Positions 1 through 8,535 of a stretch of DNA of 64,000 bases are shown piece after piece (the first letter of the stretch is position 1; every line of letters starts with the position of its first letter). The notes beneath the pieces are model-generated. The model had not been told where the DNA came from and searched no databases. It saw only the letters and a program-made list of their open reading frames with translations. Both the position numbers and the translations under genes were made by a program. Source of the DNA: F23-B02 sp045601285 (GTDB taxonomy: Bacteria; Bacillota; Clostridia; Oscillospirales; Oscillospiraceae); assembly GCA_045601285.1 (NCBI GenBank), contig JAZRZJ010000032.1, forward strand, positions 5,712-69,711. Reading direction: 5' to 3'.

Positions 1-590
1 TCGCGCTTAATCAGCACCTGGTCATCGAGAGTTTTGTTTTCAACGGTGATGTCGCCGAAAATTTCGTCATGGAAGGTGGTTGTGCCATCCTCGGGAATCT
101 TCTGACGGATAACGTAGGGCTCGCCTGCGGCGGCCTTTGCCTCGGAGTCCTCTCTGCTCATGAAGCGGCAGGGGTCGGCGGCCTTTTCAAAGCCCTCGCT
201 CTCCTCCTCGGTCTTCTCGCAGAAGCAGCGGTAGGCAAAGCCCTTTTCAACGAGAAGGTCGGCGTATTCCTTGTAAAGCGCACGGCGCTCGGTCTGGATA
301 TAGGGACCTACGGGGCCGCCCACATCGGGACCTTCGTCGTGGTCAAGACCGCATTCGGTGAGAGTGCGGTAAATGACATCAACCGCGCCCTCCACATATC
401 TGCCCTGGTCGGTATCTTCAATGCGGAGAATGAATTTGCCGCCTGCGTGACGGGCGATAAGCCAGGTGTACAGTGCGGTGCGCAGATTGCCGACGTGCAT
501 ATATCCCGTGGGACTGGGAGCAAAACGGGTGCGTACTTCACCCCTGGGGATACGCGCCTCCATTTCCTCGTACCATTTCATATCTTTCAT
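1..590 (-). CDS. gltX: Glutamyl-tRNA synthetase, N-terminal part (runs off the window)
   Basis: Charges tRNA with glutamate in the cytoplasm (class I aminoacyl-tRNA synthetase). The visible N-terminal ~196 residues carry the class I signature RFAPSPTGYMHVGNLRTAL at about residues 22-40, where HVGN is the HIGH-type ATP-binding motif, followed by the family segment LRIEDTDQGR. The KMSKS half and the anticodon-binding domain lie beyond position 1. The ATG at 590 is preceded by GAGGAAAAGC, a fair ribosome binding site. A discriminating GluRS and a non-discriminating GluRS (which also makes Glu-tRNAGln) cannot be told apart from this part. It is divergent from trpS and shares promoter sequence with it. 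Confidence 0.95.
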   Translation of the reverse strand, partial: MKDMKWYEEMEARIPRGEVRTRFAPSPTGYMHVGNLRTALYTWLIARHAGGKFILRIEDTDQGRYVEGAVDVIYRTLTECGLDHDEGPDVGGPVGPYIQTERRALYKEYADLLVEKGFAYRCFCEKTEEESEGFEKAADPCRFMSREDSEAKAAAGEPYVIRQKIPEDGTTTFHDEIFGDITVENKTLDDQVLIKR

Positions 591-628
591 GCTTTTCCTC
601 CGAAACAGTAAAAATCTATTACCGTAAC

Positions 629-657
629 AGTGTATTTTACATTTTGCCCATTGTCAA
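629..657 (-). promoter_or_regulatory. gltX promoter
   Basis: On the minus strand TTGACA (652-657) and TACACT (629-634) are separated by 17 bases, a good sigma-A promoter 39 bases upstream of the gltX start. Its -35 box overlaps the -35 box of the trpS promoter. Confidence 0.65.
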
Positions 658-679
658 GTAGCAGTTAAAATGGTAATAT
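651..679 (+). promoter_or_regulatory. trpS promoter
   Basis: TTGTCA (651-656), 17-base spacer, TAATAT (674-679). Transcription would start close to 686, giving a short leader of roughly 35 bases before trpS. There is no room for a T-box leader. Confidence 0.65.
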
Positions 680-719
680 ATTAATTTAGAAAATTATCTT
701 TTATTGGAGATATAAGCAA

Positions 720-1733
720 ATGGAAAACGAAATCAAGAAAAAAGTAATGCTCTCCGGCATACAGCCCTCCGGCGACCTGCACCTCGGCAATTATCTGGGC
801 GCGGTCAAAAACTGGGGCGAGCGTGCAGATGAGTTTGACTGCTATTATTTCATGGCTGACCTGCACACCCTCACCGTGCGTCAGAATCCCGCAGAGCTGC
901 GCCGCCGCACGCTTGAGCAGCTTGCACAGTACATCGCCTGCGGTCTTGACCCTGAGAAGAACACCCTTTTCGTGCAGAGCCATGTTCATGAGCACGCGGA
1001 GCTGGGCTGGATACTCAACTGCTACACCATGTTCGGTGAGCTTTCACGCATGACACAGTTCAAGGACAAGAGCGCCAAGAACGCCGACAACATAAACGGC
1101 GGTCTTTTCACCTATCCCGCGCTCATGGCGGCGGACATTCTGCTTTATCAGGCGGACTTCGTTCCCGTGGGTGAGGACCAGCGCCAGCACTGCGAGCTCA
1201 CCCGTGACGTTGCAATCCGCTTCAACAATATTTACGGCGATGTGTTCAAGGTTCCCGAGCCCTACATTCCCAAGGCGGGCGCACGAGTCATGGGACTCGG
1301 CAACCCCACCTCAAAGATGAGCAAGTCTGACCCCAACGGCTGCGTGTTCCTTATGGAAAAGCCCGAGGACATCGCCCGCAAGTTCAAGCGTGCAGTCACC
1401 GACTCCGACACTGAGAACTGCGTGCGCTTTGACCGCGAGGCAAAGCCCGGCGTTGCTAACCTCATGAATATTTACTCCGCCGTTACGGGTAAGAGCTTCG
1501 AGGAGATCGAGAAGGAATTTGAGGGCTGCGGCTACGGCGTTTTCAAGCCCGCCGTGGGCGAAGCGGTAATCGAAACCCTGCGTCCCATCAGAGAGGAAGC
1601 AACCCGCCTTCTTGCCGACAAGGCATATCTTCAGAAGGTTTACTCCGACGGTGCGGAGAAGGCAAGCTTCATTGCCCGCAAGACTCTGCGCAAGGTATAT
1701 AAAAAGGTCGGTCTTGTAGAAAAGCCCTTCTGA
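720..1733 (+). CDS. trpS: Tryptophanyl-tRNA synthetase
   Basis: Attaches tryptophan to tRNATrp. The 337 residues match the usual bacterial TrpRS length. The class I signatures are visible: HLGN (residues 21-24, within PSGDLHLGNYLGA) and KMSKS at about residues 199-203. Also typical of TrpRS are the GEDQRQHCELTRD segment near residue 155 and the LFTYPALMAADILLYQAD segment before it. The ATG follows TTGGAGATATAAGCAA. It is monocistronic or read through into tagO, which starts 37 bases after the stop; no clear terminator separates them. Confidence 0.97.
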   Translation: MENEIKKKVMLSGIQPSGDLHLGNYLGAVKNWGERADEFDCYYFMADLHTLTVRQNPAELRRRTLEQLAQYIACGLDPEKNTLFVQSHVHEHAELGWILNCYTMFGELSRMTQFKDKSAKNADNINGGLFTYPALMAADILLYQADFVPVGEDQRQHCELTRDVAIRFNNIYGDVFKVPEPYIPKAGARVMGLGNPTSKMSKSDPNGCVFLMEKPEDIARKFKRAVTDSDTENCVRFDREAKPGVANLMNIYSAVTGKSFEEIEKEFEGCGYGVFKPAVGEAVIETLRPIREEATRLLADKAYLQKVYSDGAEKASFIARKTLRKVYKKVGLVEKPF

Positions 1734-1770
1734 TGCGTCGTCCCCTGCGGGACAAATAAGGAGAGATATC

Positions 1771-2913
1771 ATGGTCTTCAGTGCAGAAGTCTGGATAAAG
1801 ATAGTGTTTGCCATAGGCGTTGCGTTTATCATTTCAAACCTCATGACGCCGGTGGTTAAAAGCTTTGCAAAAACCGTGGGCGCCATTGACGTTCCCGATG
1901 AAAAACGACATATTCACAAGGCACCGACTCCACGTATGGGCGGTCTTGCGATTTTCCTCGGCTTTCTGCTGTCCGTTCTGGTTTTTTCCAACGTGACAAC
2001 GCAGATTCGCGGCATACTTCTCGGCGCAATTCTCATTGTTGTTGTGGGCGCCATTGATGACGTGCTGAACCTCAACGCATGGCTCAAGTTCGGTGTTCAG
2101 ATCATTGCCGCCGTAATCGCTGTGCTTTCCGGCGTTCTGATCAACGTTGTTTCAAATCCCCTGCTCATAACAAGCGGACAGGCTCTCACCATAGGCGTGC
2201 TTTCGGTTCCCGTCACAATACTGTGGATTGTGGGCGTCACAAACTCCGTCAACCTCATTGACGGACTTGACGGACTTGCCTGCGGCGTTTCCACAATCGC
2301 GTCAATATCCATGCTGGTTGTTTCCGTGCTGGTTTCCGATGCAAATGCAAATGTGGCAATAATCCTTGCCGCTCTCTGCGGAGCGTGCCTCGGCTTCCTG
2401 CCCTACAACCTCAATCCCGCTAAAATTTTCATGGGGGATACGGGCGCGCTGCTGCTGGGCTATATCCTTGCAACCGTGTCCGTAATCGGTATGTTCAAAT
2501 TCTACGCAGTCATAACGTTTGTTCTTCCTGTTCTGGCACTTGCCGTGCCCCTGCTGGACACGATCTTTGCCTTCACCCGACGCATCAGCCGCGGTCAGAG
2601 CCCCTTCGCCGCCGACCGCGGACATTTCCATCACAGACTGCTGGATATGGGACTTAATCAGAAGCAGGCGGTTGCCGTTCTGTATGCGGTTTCCGCGATC
2701 CTCGGTCTTGCGGGAGTGCTGCTTACCTCCACGGGCATTGTCCGAATGATTGTTGCCCTTGTCGCCTTTGTGATTGCGGCAGGCATCTGGCTCTTTGTTT
2801 TCAGACACAACAAGAATATCCATATTCATCACCATGCGGCTGCGGCTGAAGCCGCCGCCGCACCTTCCGAAGAACCCGCACTTTCCCAGGAGAAAAAAGA
2901 TGAAGAAAATTAA
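1771..2913 (+). CDS. tagO: Undecaprenyl-phosphate GlcNAc-1-phosphate transferase (TagO/WecA family)
   Basis: Polytopic membrane enzyme that transfers N-acetylglucosamine-1-phosphate from UDP-GlcNAc to undecaprenyl phosphate, the first step of teichoic acid or other wall/surface glycopolymers. Family motifs are in order: PRMGGLAIFLGF near residue 50, NLIDGLDGLACG near 160 (catalytic aspartates), FMGDTGALLLGY near 220, and HFHHRLLDMG near 284, which distinguishes the WecA/TagO group from MraY. The C-terminus is a His- and Ala-rich tail (IHIHHHAAAAEAAAA), probably cytoplasmic. Start ATG after AAGGAGAG. It overlaps the next gene, mnaA, by 14 bases, so the two are translationally linked and act on the same UDP-GlcNAc pool. 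Confidence 0.93.
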   Translation: MVFSAEVWIKIVFAIGVAFIISNLMTPVVKSFAKTVGAIDVPDEKRHIHKAPTPRMGGLAIFLGFLLSVLVFSNVTTQIRGILLGAILIVVVGAIDDVLNLNAWLKFGVQIIAAVIAVLSGVLINVVSNPLLITSGQALTIGVLSVPVTILWIVGVTNSVNLIDGLDGLACGVSTIASISMLVVSVLVSDANANVAIILAALCGACLGFLPYNLNPAKIFMGDTGALLLGYILATVSVIGMFKFYAVITFVLPVLALAVPLLDTIFAFTRRISRGQSPFAADRGHFHHRLLDMGLNQKQAVAVLYAVSAILGLAGVLLTSTGIVRMIVALVAFVIAAGIWLFVFRHNKNIHIHHHAAAAEAAAAPSEEPALSQEKKDEEN

Positions 2914-4042
2914 AGTCATGTCCGTTTTCGGCACCCGTCCGGAAGCTATTAAAATGGCTCCTCTGGCGCTGGAGCTGAAGAAATATCCCGAAATCGAAAG
3001 CCTGATCTGCGTCACCGCCCAGCACCGTGAGATGCTGGATTCCGTCATGGACTGCTTCGGACTTAAGGCCGATTACGACCTGAACATCATGGGCAAAAAT
3101 CAGACACTCACCGATGTCACCACAAAGGCACTGAAGGGCCTTGAGGAGTGCTTCAGGGAGGCTCAGCCCGACCTTGTCCTTGTTCACGGCGACACCAGCA
3201 CCACCTTCTCCGCGGCTCTGGCTGCCTTCTACGCAAAGATTCCCGTAGGTCATGTGGAGGCGGGACTCCGCACCTATGACCGCTACAGTCCCTTCCCCGA
3301 GGAAATGAACCGCTGCCTTGTGGGACGCCTTGCCACGCTGCACTTTGCGCCCACGGCAAAAAACGCCTCAAACCTCACCGCCGAGGCTGTCACGGGCGAT
3401 ATTTTCATAACGGGCAACACCGTTATCGACGCCATGAAATACACCATAGGCGACGGAAGCTTCAATTCGGAGGAGCTGAAATCAATCGACTTTTCCGGGC
3501 GCGTTGTGGCCATGACCTGCCACCGCCGTGAAAATTACGGCGAGCCCATGCAGAACATTTTCTCCGCCGTGCGTGAGATTGCCGAAAAGCACGCCGATGT
3601 GGAGTTTGTCTATCCCATACACATGTCGCCAGTTGTGCGCGAGGCCGCCCACGGAATCCTTGACGGACTGGATAACGTAAAGCTCATCGAGCCGCTTGAT
3701 GCCATGGATATGCACCGTCTTATGAGCAAAAGCTTCATGGTCATGACCGACAGCGGCGGACTTCAGGAGGAGGCGCCCTCTCTGGGTAAGCCCGTGCTTG
3801 TTCTCCGAAGGGAAACCGAGCGTCCCGAGGCCGTTGAAGCCGGCACAGTCAAGCTCTGCGGCGTAAAGAGGGAGGACATCGTCCGCGATGCCGAGGAGCT
3901 CCTCACAAATCCCGCCGCATACGACAAAATGGCCCATGCCGTCAATCCCTACGGCGACGGAAACGCCTGCCGCAGAATTGCGGAGGCAATCCTTTATAAC
4001 GCTGGATTGCGGGAAGAAAAGCCCGACGAATTCAGAGTATAA
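2900..4042 (+). CDS. mnaA: UDP-N-acetylglucosamine 2-epimerase (non-hydrolysing)
   Basis: Interconverts UDP-GlcNAc and UDP-ManNAc, supplying ManNAc for teichoic acid linkage units or other surface polymers. The start is set at the ATG at 2900, inside the end of tagO, giving 380 residues, the usual length for the family; the longer upstream frame is tagO in another reading. Motifs: GTRPEAIKMAPL at the N-terminus, VHGDTSTTFSAALAAFY near residue 92, VGHVEAGLRT near 114, and TDSGGLQEEAPSLGKP near 282, the UDP-binding segment. An intrinsic terminator follows directly. The tagO-mnaA pair is a small wall-polymer operon. Confidence 0.95.
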   Translation: MKKIKVMSVFGTRPEAIKMAPLALELKKYPEIESLICVTAQHREMLDSVMDCFGLKADYDLNIMGKNQTLTDVTTKALKGLEECFREAQPDLVLVHGDTSTTFSAALAAFYAKIPVGHVEAGLRTYDRYSPFPEEMNRCLVGRLATLHFAPTAKNASNLTAEAVTGDIFITGNTVIDAMKYTIGDGSFNSEELKSIDFSGRVVAMTCHRRENYGEPMQNIFSAVREIAEKHADVEFVYPIHMSPVVREAAHGILDGLDNVKLIEPLDAMDMHRLMSKSFMVMTDSGGLQEEAPSLGKPVLVLRRETERPEAVEAGTVKLCGVKREDIVRDAEELLTNPAAYDKMAHAVNPYGDGNACRRIAEAILYNAGLREEKPDEFRV

Positions 4043-4068
4043 AAAAGACCGCCTTCGCGGTCTTTTTT
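4041..4068 (+). terminator. Rho-independent terminator after mnaA
   Basis: AAAAAAGACCGC, loop CTTC, GCGGTCTTTTTT: perfect 12-base stem with T-run overlapping the mnaA stop codon. Confidence 0.9.
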
Positions 4069-4137
4069 ATACTGCGCTCACTGCGGCAGAACAGGCAGAA
4101 GTGTTTTGTGTTCACACACATTTACGCAGCAAAAAAG

Positions 4138-4210
4138 TGTCATTCTGAGGAGCAAAGCGACGAAGAATCCCCTTTAGATAAGGAGATTCTTCACTTCGTT
4201 CAGAATGACA
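4138..4210. repeat. Imperfect foldback repeat, 73 bp
   Basis: The ends TGTCATTCTGA and TCAGAATGACA are perfect inverted repeats, and the interior halves (GAAGAATC / GATTCTTC) continue the pairing. The whole stretch can fold into one hairpin. It looks like the REP-like repeats that recur between genes in gut Bacillota and Bacteroidota; only one copy is in this window. It lies between the end of mnaA and the end of the small gene at 4277. Confidence 0.7.
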
Positions 4211-4276
4211 CGGTGCTTTGAAATTCTGTATGCTGCGGTGCAAAGCGCCGCCTCTTCCCTAACCCCTATTACTCGT

Positions 4277-4558
4277 TTACAGCAAATACATTGCACCCAT
4301 TATGAGCAAAAGCTCCTTATCTCCGCTTTCGCGGTACATGAGATAGAGTATTAAAATAAGCAGCAGATCCTCCGTTTCAAGCTCGGAAAGATTGCGGCTT
4401 ATGCTTTTCGGCAGAAGCCCCGAAAGATTTCCGACAGCCTGCTGAGGTCTGCTCTGCGGCTTTTTCGGAACGGGCACGGATTTCGGCGGCTGACGGGGCG
4501 GAAGATTTTCCTCCATGCGCTGAGGCTTTCCGCTGTTGCCGCGATAACGGTTATACAT
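4277..4558 (-). CDS. Small protein with hydrophobic C-terminus, unknown function
   Basis: A 93-residue protein. The N-terminal half is basic and Pro/Arg/Gln-rich (PPRQPPKSVPVPKKPQSRPQ); the C-terminal ~45 residues hold two hydrophobic stretches, LLLILILYLMYRE and ELLLIMGAMYLL, separated by a charged SGDK turn. The start at 4558 is chosen because GGAGGTAAGG precedes it and it lies just past the stop codon of the upstream gene (TAA at 4551-4553 is inside its first codons), so the two overlap and are co-translated. Third gene of a three-gene unit reading leftwards. I do not recognise a named family. Confidence 0.7.
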   Translation of the reverse strand: MYNRYRGNSGKPQRMEENLPPRQPPKSVPVPKKPQSRPQQAVGNLSGLLPKSISRNLSELETEDLLLILILYLMYRESGDKELLLIMGAMYLL

Positions 4559-4883
4559 CGTCCTTACCTCCGAATTCCTCTGCGGCAATTGAAGCAATGT
4601 GCGCCATTTTCGCAAGCTTCACAGCTTTGTCCATTTTGCTGCGGCGCTTTTCCGAAAGGAAGGGACGCATGGCGTCAAGCAGCCTCCTGTCCTTGCTGTC
4701 TGCGGCGGAGCTGTCCCGCATAAGTCCGCTGATTTTCTGTATGACTCCCATGTCAAAGTCAGGGGTGCCGACGCTTTGCTCCTGCGCTTCGCCGCCCATG
4801 AGCGACTTTGCAAGATTTGCGATTTTCTCCATCTGCGCGGGATTGTTCAAAACCTGATTCAGACCGTCCTCAAGCTCGCCCAC
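4551..4883 (-). CDS. Conserved-looking small soluble protein, unknown function
   Basis: A 110-residue, mostly helical, charged protein starting at GTG (4883) behind AGGTAGGTGA; it begins 12 bases after the stop of the preceding gene. It contains LANLAKSLMGGEAQ-like alternation of helical segments and a basic stretch near residue 77 (SEKRRSKMDKAVKLAKMAHI). No signal peptide or membrane segment. The middle gene of a three-gene unit (5131 to 4277). Similar-length genes in tandem are common in Clostridia, but I cannot name a family. Confidence 0.7.
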   Translation of the reverse strand: MGELEDGLNQVLNNPAQMEKIANLAKSLMGGEAQEQSVGTPDFDMGVIQKISGLMRDSSAADSKDRRLLDAMRPFLSEKRRSKMDKAVKLAKMAHIASIAAEEFGGKDDV

Positions 4884-4894
4884 GGGCTTTTCAC

Positions 4895-5131
4895 CTACCT
4901 CATGGCATTCTTTATACTTTCGGCAAGCCGCCGTCCCTCATCGGTTCCCAGCACCGCGTTCAGTATGCTCTGAAGCGCGGCGGTATCGCCGCTTTTTGCC
5001 GCCTGCTCCACCGCGCCTGCGTCAATCATGCGGCTCAGCGCCTTTCCGTCCTCGGATTCGGCAATGCTTTTCAGCTTATCCGCCCTGCCGCTTTTTTTAA
5101 GCTGCTCGTTTATCTTTTCGAGATTTTGCAT
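4895..5131 (-). CDS. Small helical protein, unknown function
   Basis: A 78-residue charged helical protein (MQNLEKINEQLKKSGRADK...). ATG at 5131 with GGAGTGA upstream. It is the first gene of the three-gene unit and is divergent from the phosphoesterase at 5183 with only 51 bases between the starts. The segment TDEGRRLAESIKNAMR at the end resembles the helical style of the next gene, which suggests the three act together. No catalytic motif is visible. Confidence 0.7.
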   Translation of the reverse strand: MQNLEKINEQLKKSGRADKLKSIAESEDGKALSRMIDAGAVEQAAKSGDTAALQSILNAVLGTDEGRRLAESIKNAMR

Positions 5132-5182
5132 AGGGCATCACTCCTAATGCCAATATATGCGTCTTACCTATGGAGGTTTACT

Positions 5183-5653
5183 ATGAAAATTGCAGTTTTT
5201 TCTGACAGCCACGGCTCCTCAAGAGGCATGATAAACGCCGTGCGCGAATATGAGCCCGAGCAGATTATCCACCTGGGCGACGGCAACGCCGACCTGCGTG
5301 CGCTTGAAAAGGCATTTCCCCGGATTCCCGTATGTGCCGTTTCGGGAAACTGTGACCGCGACTGCGTTGAGTCCGAATACAAGGTCATAAAGCTCGGTAC
5401 GCTGAAGGCCTTCATCACCCACGGTCACCGCTATGCCGTGCGCTACGGAGATCTCAACACGCTGCTGTTTGCCGCAGACTGCAACGAATGTCAGCTTGCC
5501 ATGTACGGCCACACTCACAGAGCGGGCTTTGAACAGATCGAGGGCATATTTGTGCTCAATCCGGGCACGGCGGGTGTTGGCAGCAGAAAAACCTGGGCAA
5601 AGCTTGAAATCGGTCCCGAGGGCGAAATAAAATGTGAGATATGCGACATATAA
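5183..5653 (+). CDS. YfcE/MJ0936-type metallophosphoesterase
   Basis: A 156-residue calcineurin-like phosphoesterase of the small YfcE/MJ0936 (Metallophos_2) group, probably a phosphodiesterase with two divalent metals. The metal-ligand motifs are all present: FSDSHG (residues 6-11), HLGDGNAD near 36, SGNCD near 58, THGH near 77 and YGHTHRA near 105. The start at 5183 has GGAGG eight bases upstream and gives the normal family length; longer forms would add unrelated sequence. The physiological substrate is not evident. A bidirectional hairpin follows and also serves trkH. Confidence 0.88.
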   Translation: MKIAVFSDSHGSSRGMINAVREYEPEQIIHLGDGNADLRALEKAFPRIPVCAVSGNCDRDCVESEYKVIKLGTLKAFITHGHRYAVRYGDLNTLLFAADCNECQLAMYGHTHRAGFEQIEGIFVLNPGTAGVGSRKTWAKLEIGPEGEIKCEICDI

Positions 5654-5693
5654 AAAAGACCGATGCGATTTACAATCGCATCGGGCTTTTTTA
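5652..5693. terminator. Bidirectional terminator between phosphoesterase and trkH
   Basis: AAAAAAGACCGATGCGATT, short loop, AATCGCATCGGGCTTTTTT: a long stem flanked by A-run and T-run, usable from both convergent genes. Confidence 0.85.
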
Positions 5694-7130
5694 TTTTCTC
5701 CAGGTGCCGGGAGCAAACAGCACAAGCAGGGGGAATATTTCAAGCCTGCCCAGGAACATATCGAAGCACAGCACCATCTTGCTCAGAACGCTTGTGTGGG
5801 CCACGCCCATGGAGAAAATCTGGGTGTCCACGCCCAGTCCCACGTTGCCCATGGAGGAGATCGCCGCGGTGAGTCCGTCGCCGAAGGTTATGCCCTCAAG
5901 GGTGAGGATAACGCCGCTGACAACAGCGAAGGCAGCGTAGGCAATGGCGAAGCTGCTGACGGTGGAAACGGTTTCCTCGTCCACGGTTTCACCGTCCTGA
6001 TGGATAAGGTGGGTGGAGTTGGGAACGATGGTTCTCGCAAGTGCGCGGTAGGTGGATTTGAGCATGATCATTATGCGGGAAAGCTTTATACCGCCGCCGG
6101 TGGAGCCTGCCATGGGGCCCGTGAGCATGAGCAGAATGAAAACGGCCTTGGCAAAATTTGACCAGACCTGCGGCTCGACGGTTACAAAGGCGGTGGTGCT
6201 TATGATGCCGATGGAGTTGAAAATCGTGTGGTGAACGGCGTCACCCGTTGAGGCAAAGCTTTCGTAGCTGCTGATGCCCGCAAGGGCCGCCGCCAGAAGA
6301 ATAATAAGTACGTAAAATCTGAACTCGCGGTTTTTTCTGATGCGCAGAAAATCCCTTGCGATGATGCAGTAGAAAATGCTGAAGGAAACGCCGCAGAGGA
6401 ACATGAACACCTCGGTGACAACCTGCGCATAGCGGCCGTAGGACATCATGCTGTCATTTCTGACGGCGAAGCCGCCGGTGCTGACGGTGGTGAGTGAAAT
6501 GTTCACCGCATCGAAAACTGGCATTGCAAAGCAAAGCAGAATAATCTGCAGGATTGTCATGAGAATGTAGATCTCATAAAGAAGCTTTGCGCTTTTCTGC
6601 ATTCTCGGCACAAGCTTGCCTGCCATGGGACCGGGAAATTCGGCGCGGAGCAGGAACATTGCGCCGCCCTCGCGTGCCATGGGAATGATTGCGAGGAGGA
6701 ACACAAGAACGCCCATGCCGCCCAGCCAGTTGGTGATGCTTCGCCAGAGAAGAACGGCTCTTGAAACGGACTCCACGTCCTTGAACACGGTTGCGCCCGT
6801 TGTTGTGAAGCCGGAGATGGTTTCGAAAATCGCGCCGGAAATGCTTTCTATCGCGCCGCTGGCGTAATAGGGAATGGCACCAAAGAAGGACATGATGATC
6901 CAGGCGAAAGCAACGGTGACACAACCGTCGCGTGCGCCGAGGGAGCCGACGCCGCGCCTTATCAGAGCGCAGGGCAGCCCCACCAGGAGAAGCGCCGCGA
7001 TTGCGGACAAAAAGCCCGTAATTGCCGCCGCATCGCCCTCAAAGAGCGCGAAAACCAGAGGCGGCAGCATGAAGCCCGCCTCGATGCATAGTATAACACC
7101 TACGGTTTTTCTGATAGCGTTAAAGTTCAT
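5691..7130 (-). CDS. trkH: Potassium uptake membrane subunit TrkH/KtrB
   Basis: Integral membrane K+ translocation subunit of a Trk/Ktr system. The 479-residue protein has four pore-loop repeats; visible selectivity-filter-like segments include TISGFTTTGATVF, SLTTVSTGGFAVRN, NSIGIISTTAFV and SSMGNVGLGVDT. A GPMAGSTGGGIKLSR segment follows the third repeat. The ATG at 7130 is preferred to an upstream TTG; there is no strong ribosome site, but the start lies a few bases past the trkA stop (TGA at 7132-7134), so expression is probably coupled to trkA. trkA lies immediately upstream, as expected for the pair. Confidence 0.93.
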   Translation of the reverse strand: MNFNAIRKTVGVILCIEAGFMLPPLVFALFEGDAAAITGFLSAIAALLLVGLPCALIRRGVGSLGARDGCVTVAFAWIIMSFFGAIPYYASGAIESISGAIFETISGFTTTGATVFKDVESVSRAVLLWRSITNWLGGMGVLVFLLAIIPMAREGGAMFLLRAEFPGPMAGKLVPRMQKSAKLLYEIYILMTILQIILLCFAMPVFDAVNISLTTVSTGGFAVRNDSMMSYGRYAQVVTEVFMFLCGVSFSIFYCIIARDFLRIRKNREFRFYVLIILLAAALAGISSYESFASTGDAVHHTIFNSIGIISTTAFVTVEPQVWSNFAKAVFILLMLTGPMAGSTGGGIKLSRIMIMLKSTYRALARTIVPNSTHLIHQDGETVDEETVSTVSSFAIAYAAFAVVSGVILTLEGITFGDGLTAAISSMGNVGLGVDTQIFSMGVAHTSVLSKMVLCFDMFLGRLEIFPLLVLFAPGTWRK

Positions 7131-7131
7131 A

Positions 7132-8490
7132 TCATGCAAATATGTCGTTAAGGTCGATTATGGCACGGCCTGCGGTGGTAACGACAACCACCGTATCGCC
7201 GCTTGAAAGCATATCGGAGCCGCCGGGAATGATGATCTGCCCCTTGTGGCTGATGCAGGCAATGAGTATGTCGGGCTTGAGCTTCAGATTCATGAGGGGA
7301 ACGCCAAGATTTTCCGTGGCGTCCGTAACCGCAAATTCCTGAGCCTCGGCCTTGCCGTCGGCCAGCTTGTAAATTGTGAGGACCTCGCTGCCGCCGGTGT
7401 TTTCAAGGGCGCGGACGTAGCGCACGACCTCAAATGAGCTCAGCTCCTTTGAGCTTACAAGCGTGTCAGCCCCGCGGTCACCGAGAATTTCGCCGTATTC
7501 CATGCGGTTTATTTTGGTAAGCACCTGAGGTACGCCGACCCTGCGGGCAAACATGGCGATGATGATGTTTTCCTCGTCCATGTTTGTCAGGGGGAGCACA
7601 GCGTCCATGTGCTCGATGTTGTGCATTTTAAGAACGCTCTGGCTGGTGCCGTCGGAGCAGATAATGGTCGCCTCGGGCATAAGCTCCGCAAGGTATTCAC
7701 AGCGCTCGCGGCTGCGCTCGATAATCTTCACGCGGCTGCCGCTTTTAAGCAGCATGGGCGCGAGAAATTCCGCGATTTTGCCGCCGCCGACGATGAGCAC
7801 GTTCTTGGATTTTCTGCTGCGGAGCTTGAGCTCGTGGGTGAGCTTCACAAGCATGCTTGCGGGCGCGGTAACGTATATTTTGTCGCCCTCGGAAAGAACG
7901 AAATTGCCGTCGGGGATAAATACCCTGCCATCGCGGATAACAGCGCAGACAAGCACCTTGACCTTCACCTTTGAGGGCATATCCTTCAGACACAGACCGT
8001 TGAGAATGCTGTCCTTTTCAACATGAAGCTCAACGTTCTCTGCCCGTCCCTCCGCAAAGGAGTCGCGGTTCATGAAGGCGGGCATCTGCAAAAGCCCGTA
8101 GAATTCCTTGGCGGCAAGCAGCTCGGGATTGATGACCATGGAAAGCCCCAGATCCTCCTTGAGCAGATACATCTGTTCGGCGTATCCGCGGTTGCGCACG
8201 CGTGCAATGGTGTTGGGACAGCCCAGCTTACGTGCCACGATGCAGGCGAGCATATTCAGCTCGTCCTGTGCGGTGACCGCAATTACAAGGTCTGCCTCGT
8301 CAACGCCTGCCTCACGCTGAATTTCCGCCAGTGCGCCGTTGCCGTATAGAGTCATTACGTCCATGGTTTCGGAAAAGACCTTGATTTTATCCTTGTCGTT
8401 GTCAACAATGACAATATCGTGATTTTCGTTTGCAAGCTCGGAGGCGAGCAGAACGCCCACCTTGCCGCCGCCTATGATTACTATTTTCAC
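7132..8490 (-). CDS. trkA: Trk potassium transport regulatory subunit TrkA
   Basis: Cytoplasmic NAD(H)/nucleotide-binding gating ring subunit for TrkH. The 452 residues contain two RCK_N/RCK_C units, as in full-length TrkA rather than the single-unit KtrA. Dinucleotide-binding motifs are IIGGGKVGVLLA (residue 4 on) and IVGGGKIAEFLAP near 230. Start is GTG at 8490, preceded by AAAGGA. The stop codon lies immediately before the trkH start, indicating a two-gene operon. Confidence 0.95.
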   Translation of the reverse strand: MKIVIIGGGKVGVLLASELANENHDIVIVDNDKDKIKVFSETMDVMTLYGNGALAEIQREAGVDEADLVIAVTAQDELNMLACIVARKLGCPNTIARVRNRGYAEQMYLLKEDLGLSMVINPELLAAKEFYGLLQMPAFMNRDSFAEGRAENVELHVEKDSILNGLCLKDMPSKVKVKVLVCAVIRDGRVFIPDGNFVLSEGDKIYVTAPASMLVKLTHELKLRSRKSKNVLIVGGGKIAEFLAPMLLKSGSRVKIIERSRERCEYLAELMPEATIICSDGTSQSVLKMHNIEHMDAVLPLTNMDEENIIIAMFARRVGVPQVLTKINRMEYGEILGDRGADTLVSSKELSSFEVVRYVRALENTGGSEVLTIYKLADGKAEAQEFAVTDATENLGVPLMNLKLKPDILIACISHKGQIIIPGGSDMLSSGDTVVVVTTAGRAIIDLNDIFA

Positions 8491-8535
8491 AGCAACAATT
8501 CCTTTAAATAATCAATGTTAAGATATTAATATAAC

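Noticed and set aside
591..719. A T-box leader before trpS or gltX
   Set aside because: The gap is 129 bases and carries two overlapping promoters; no T-box bulge sequence or specifier stem fits.
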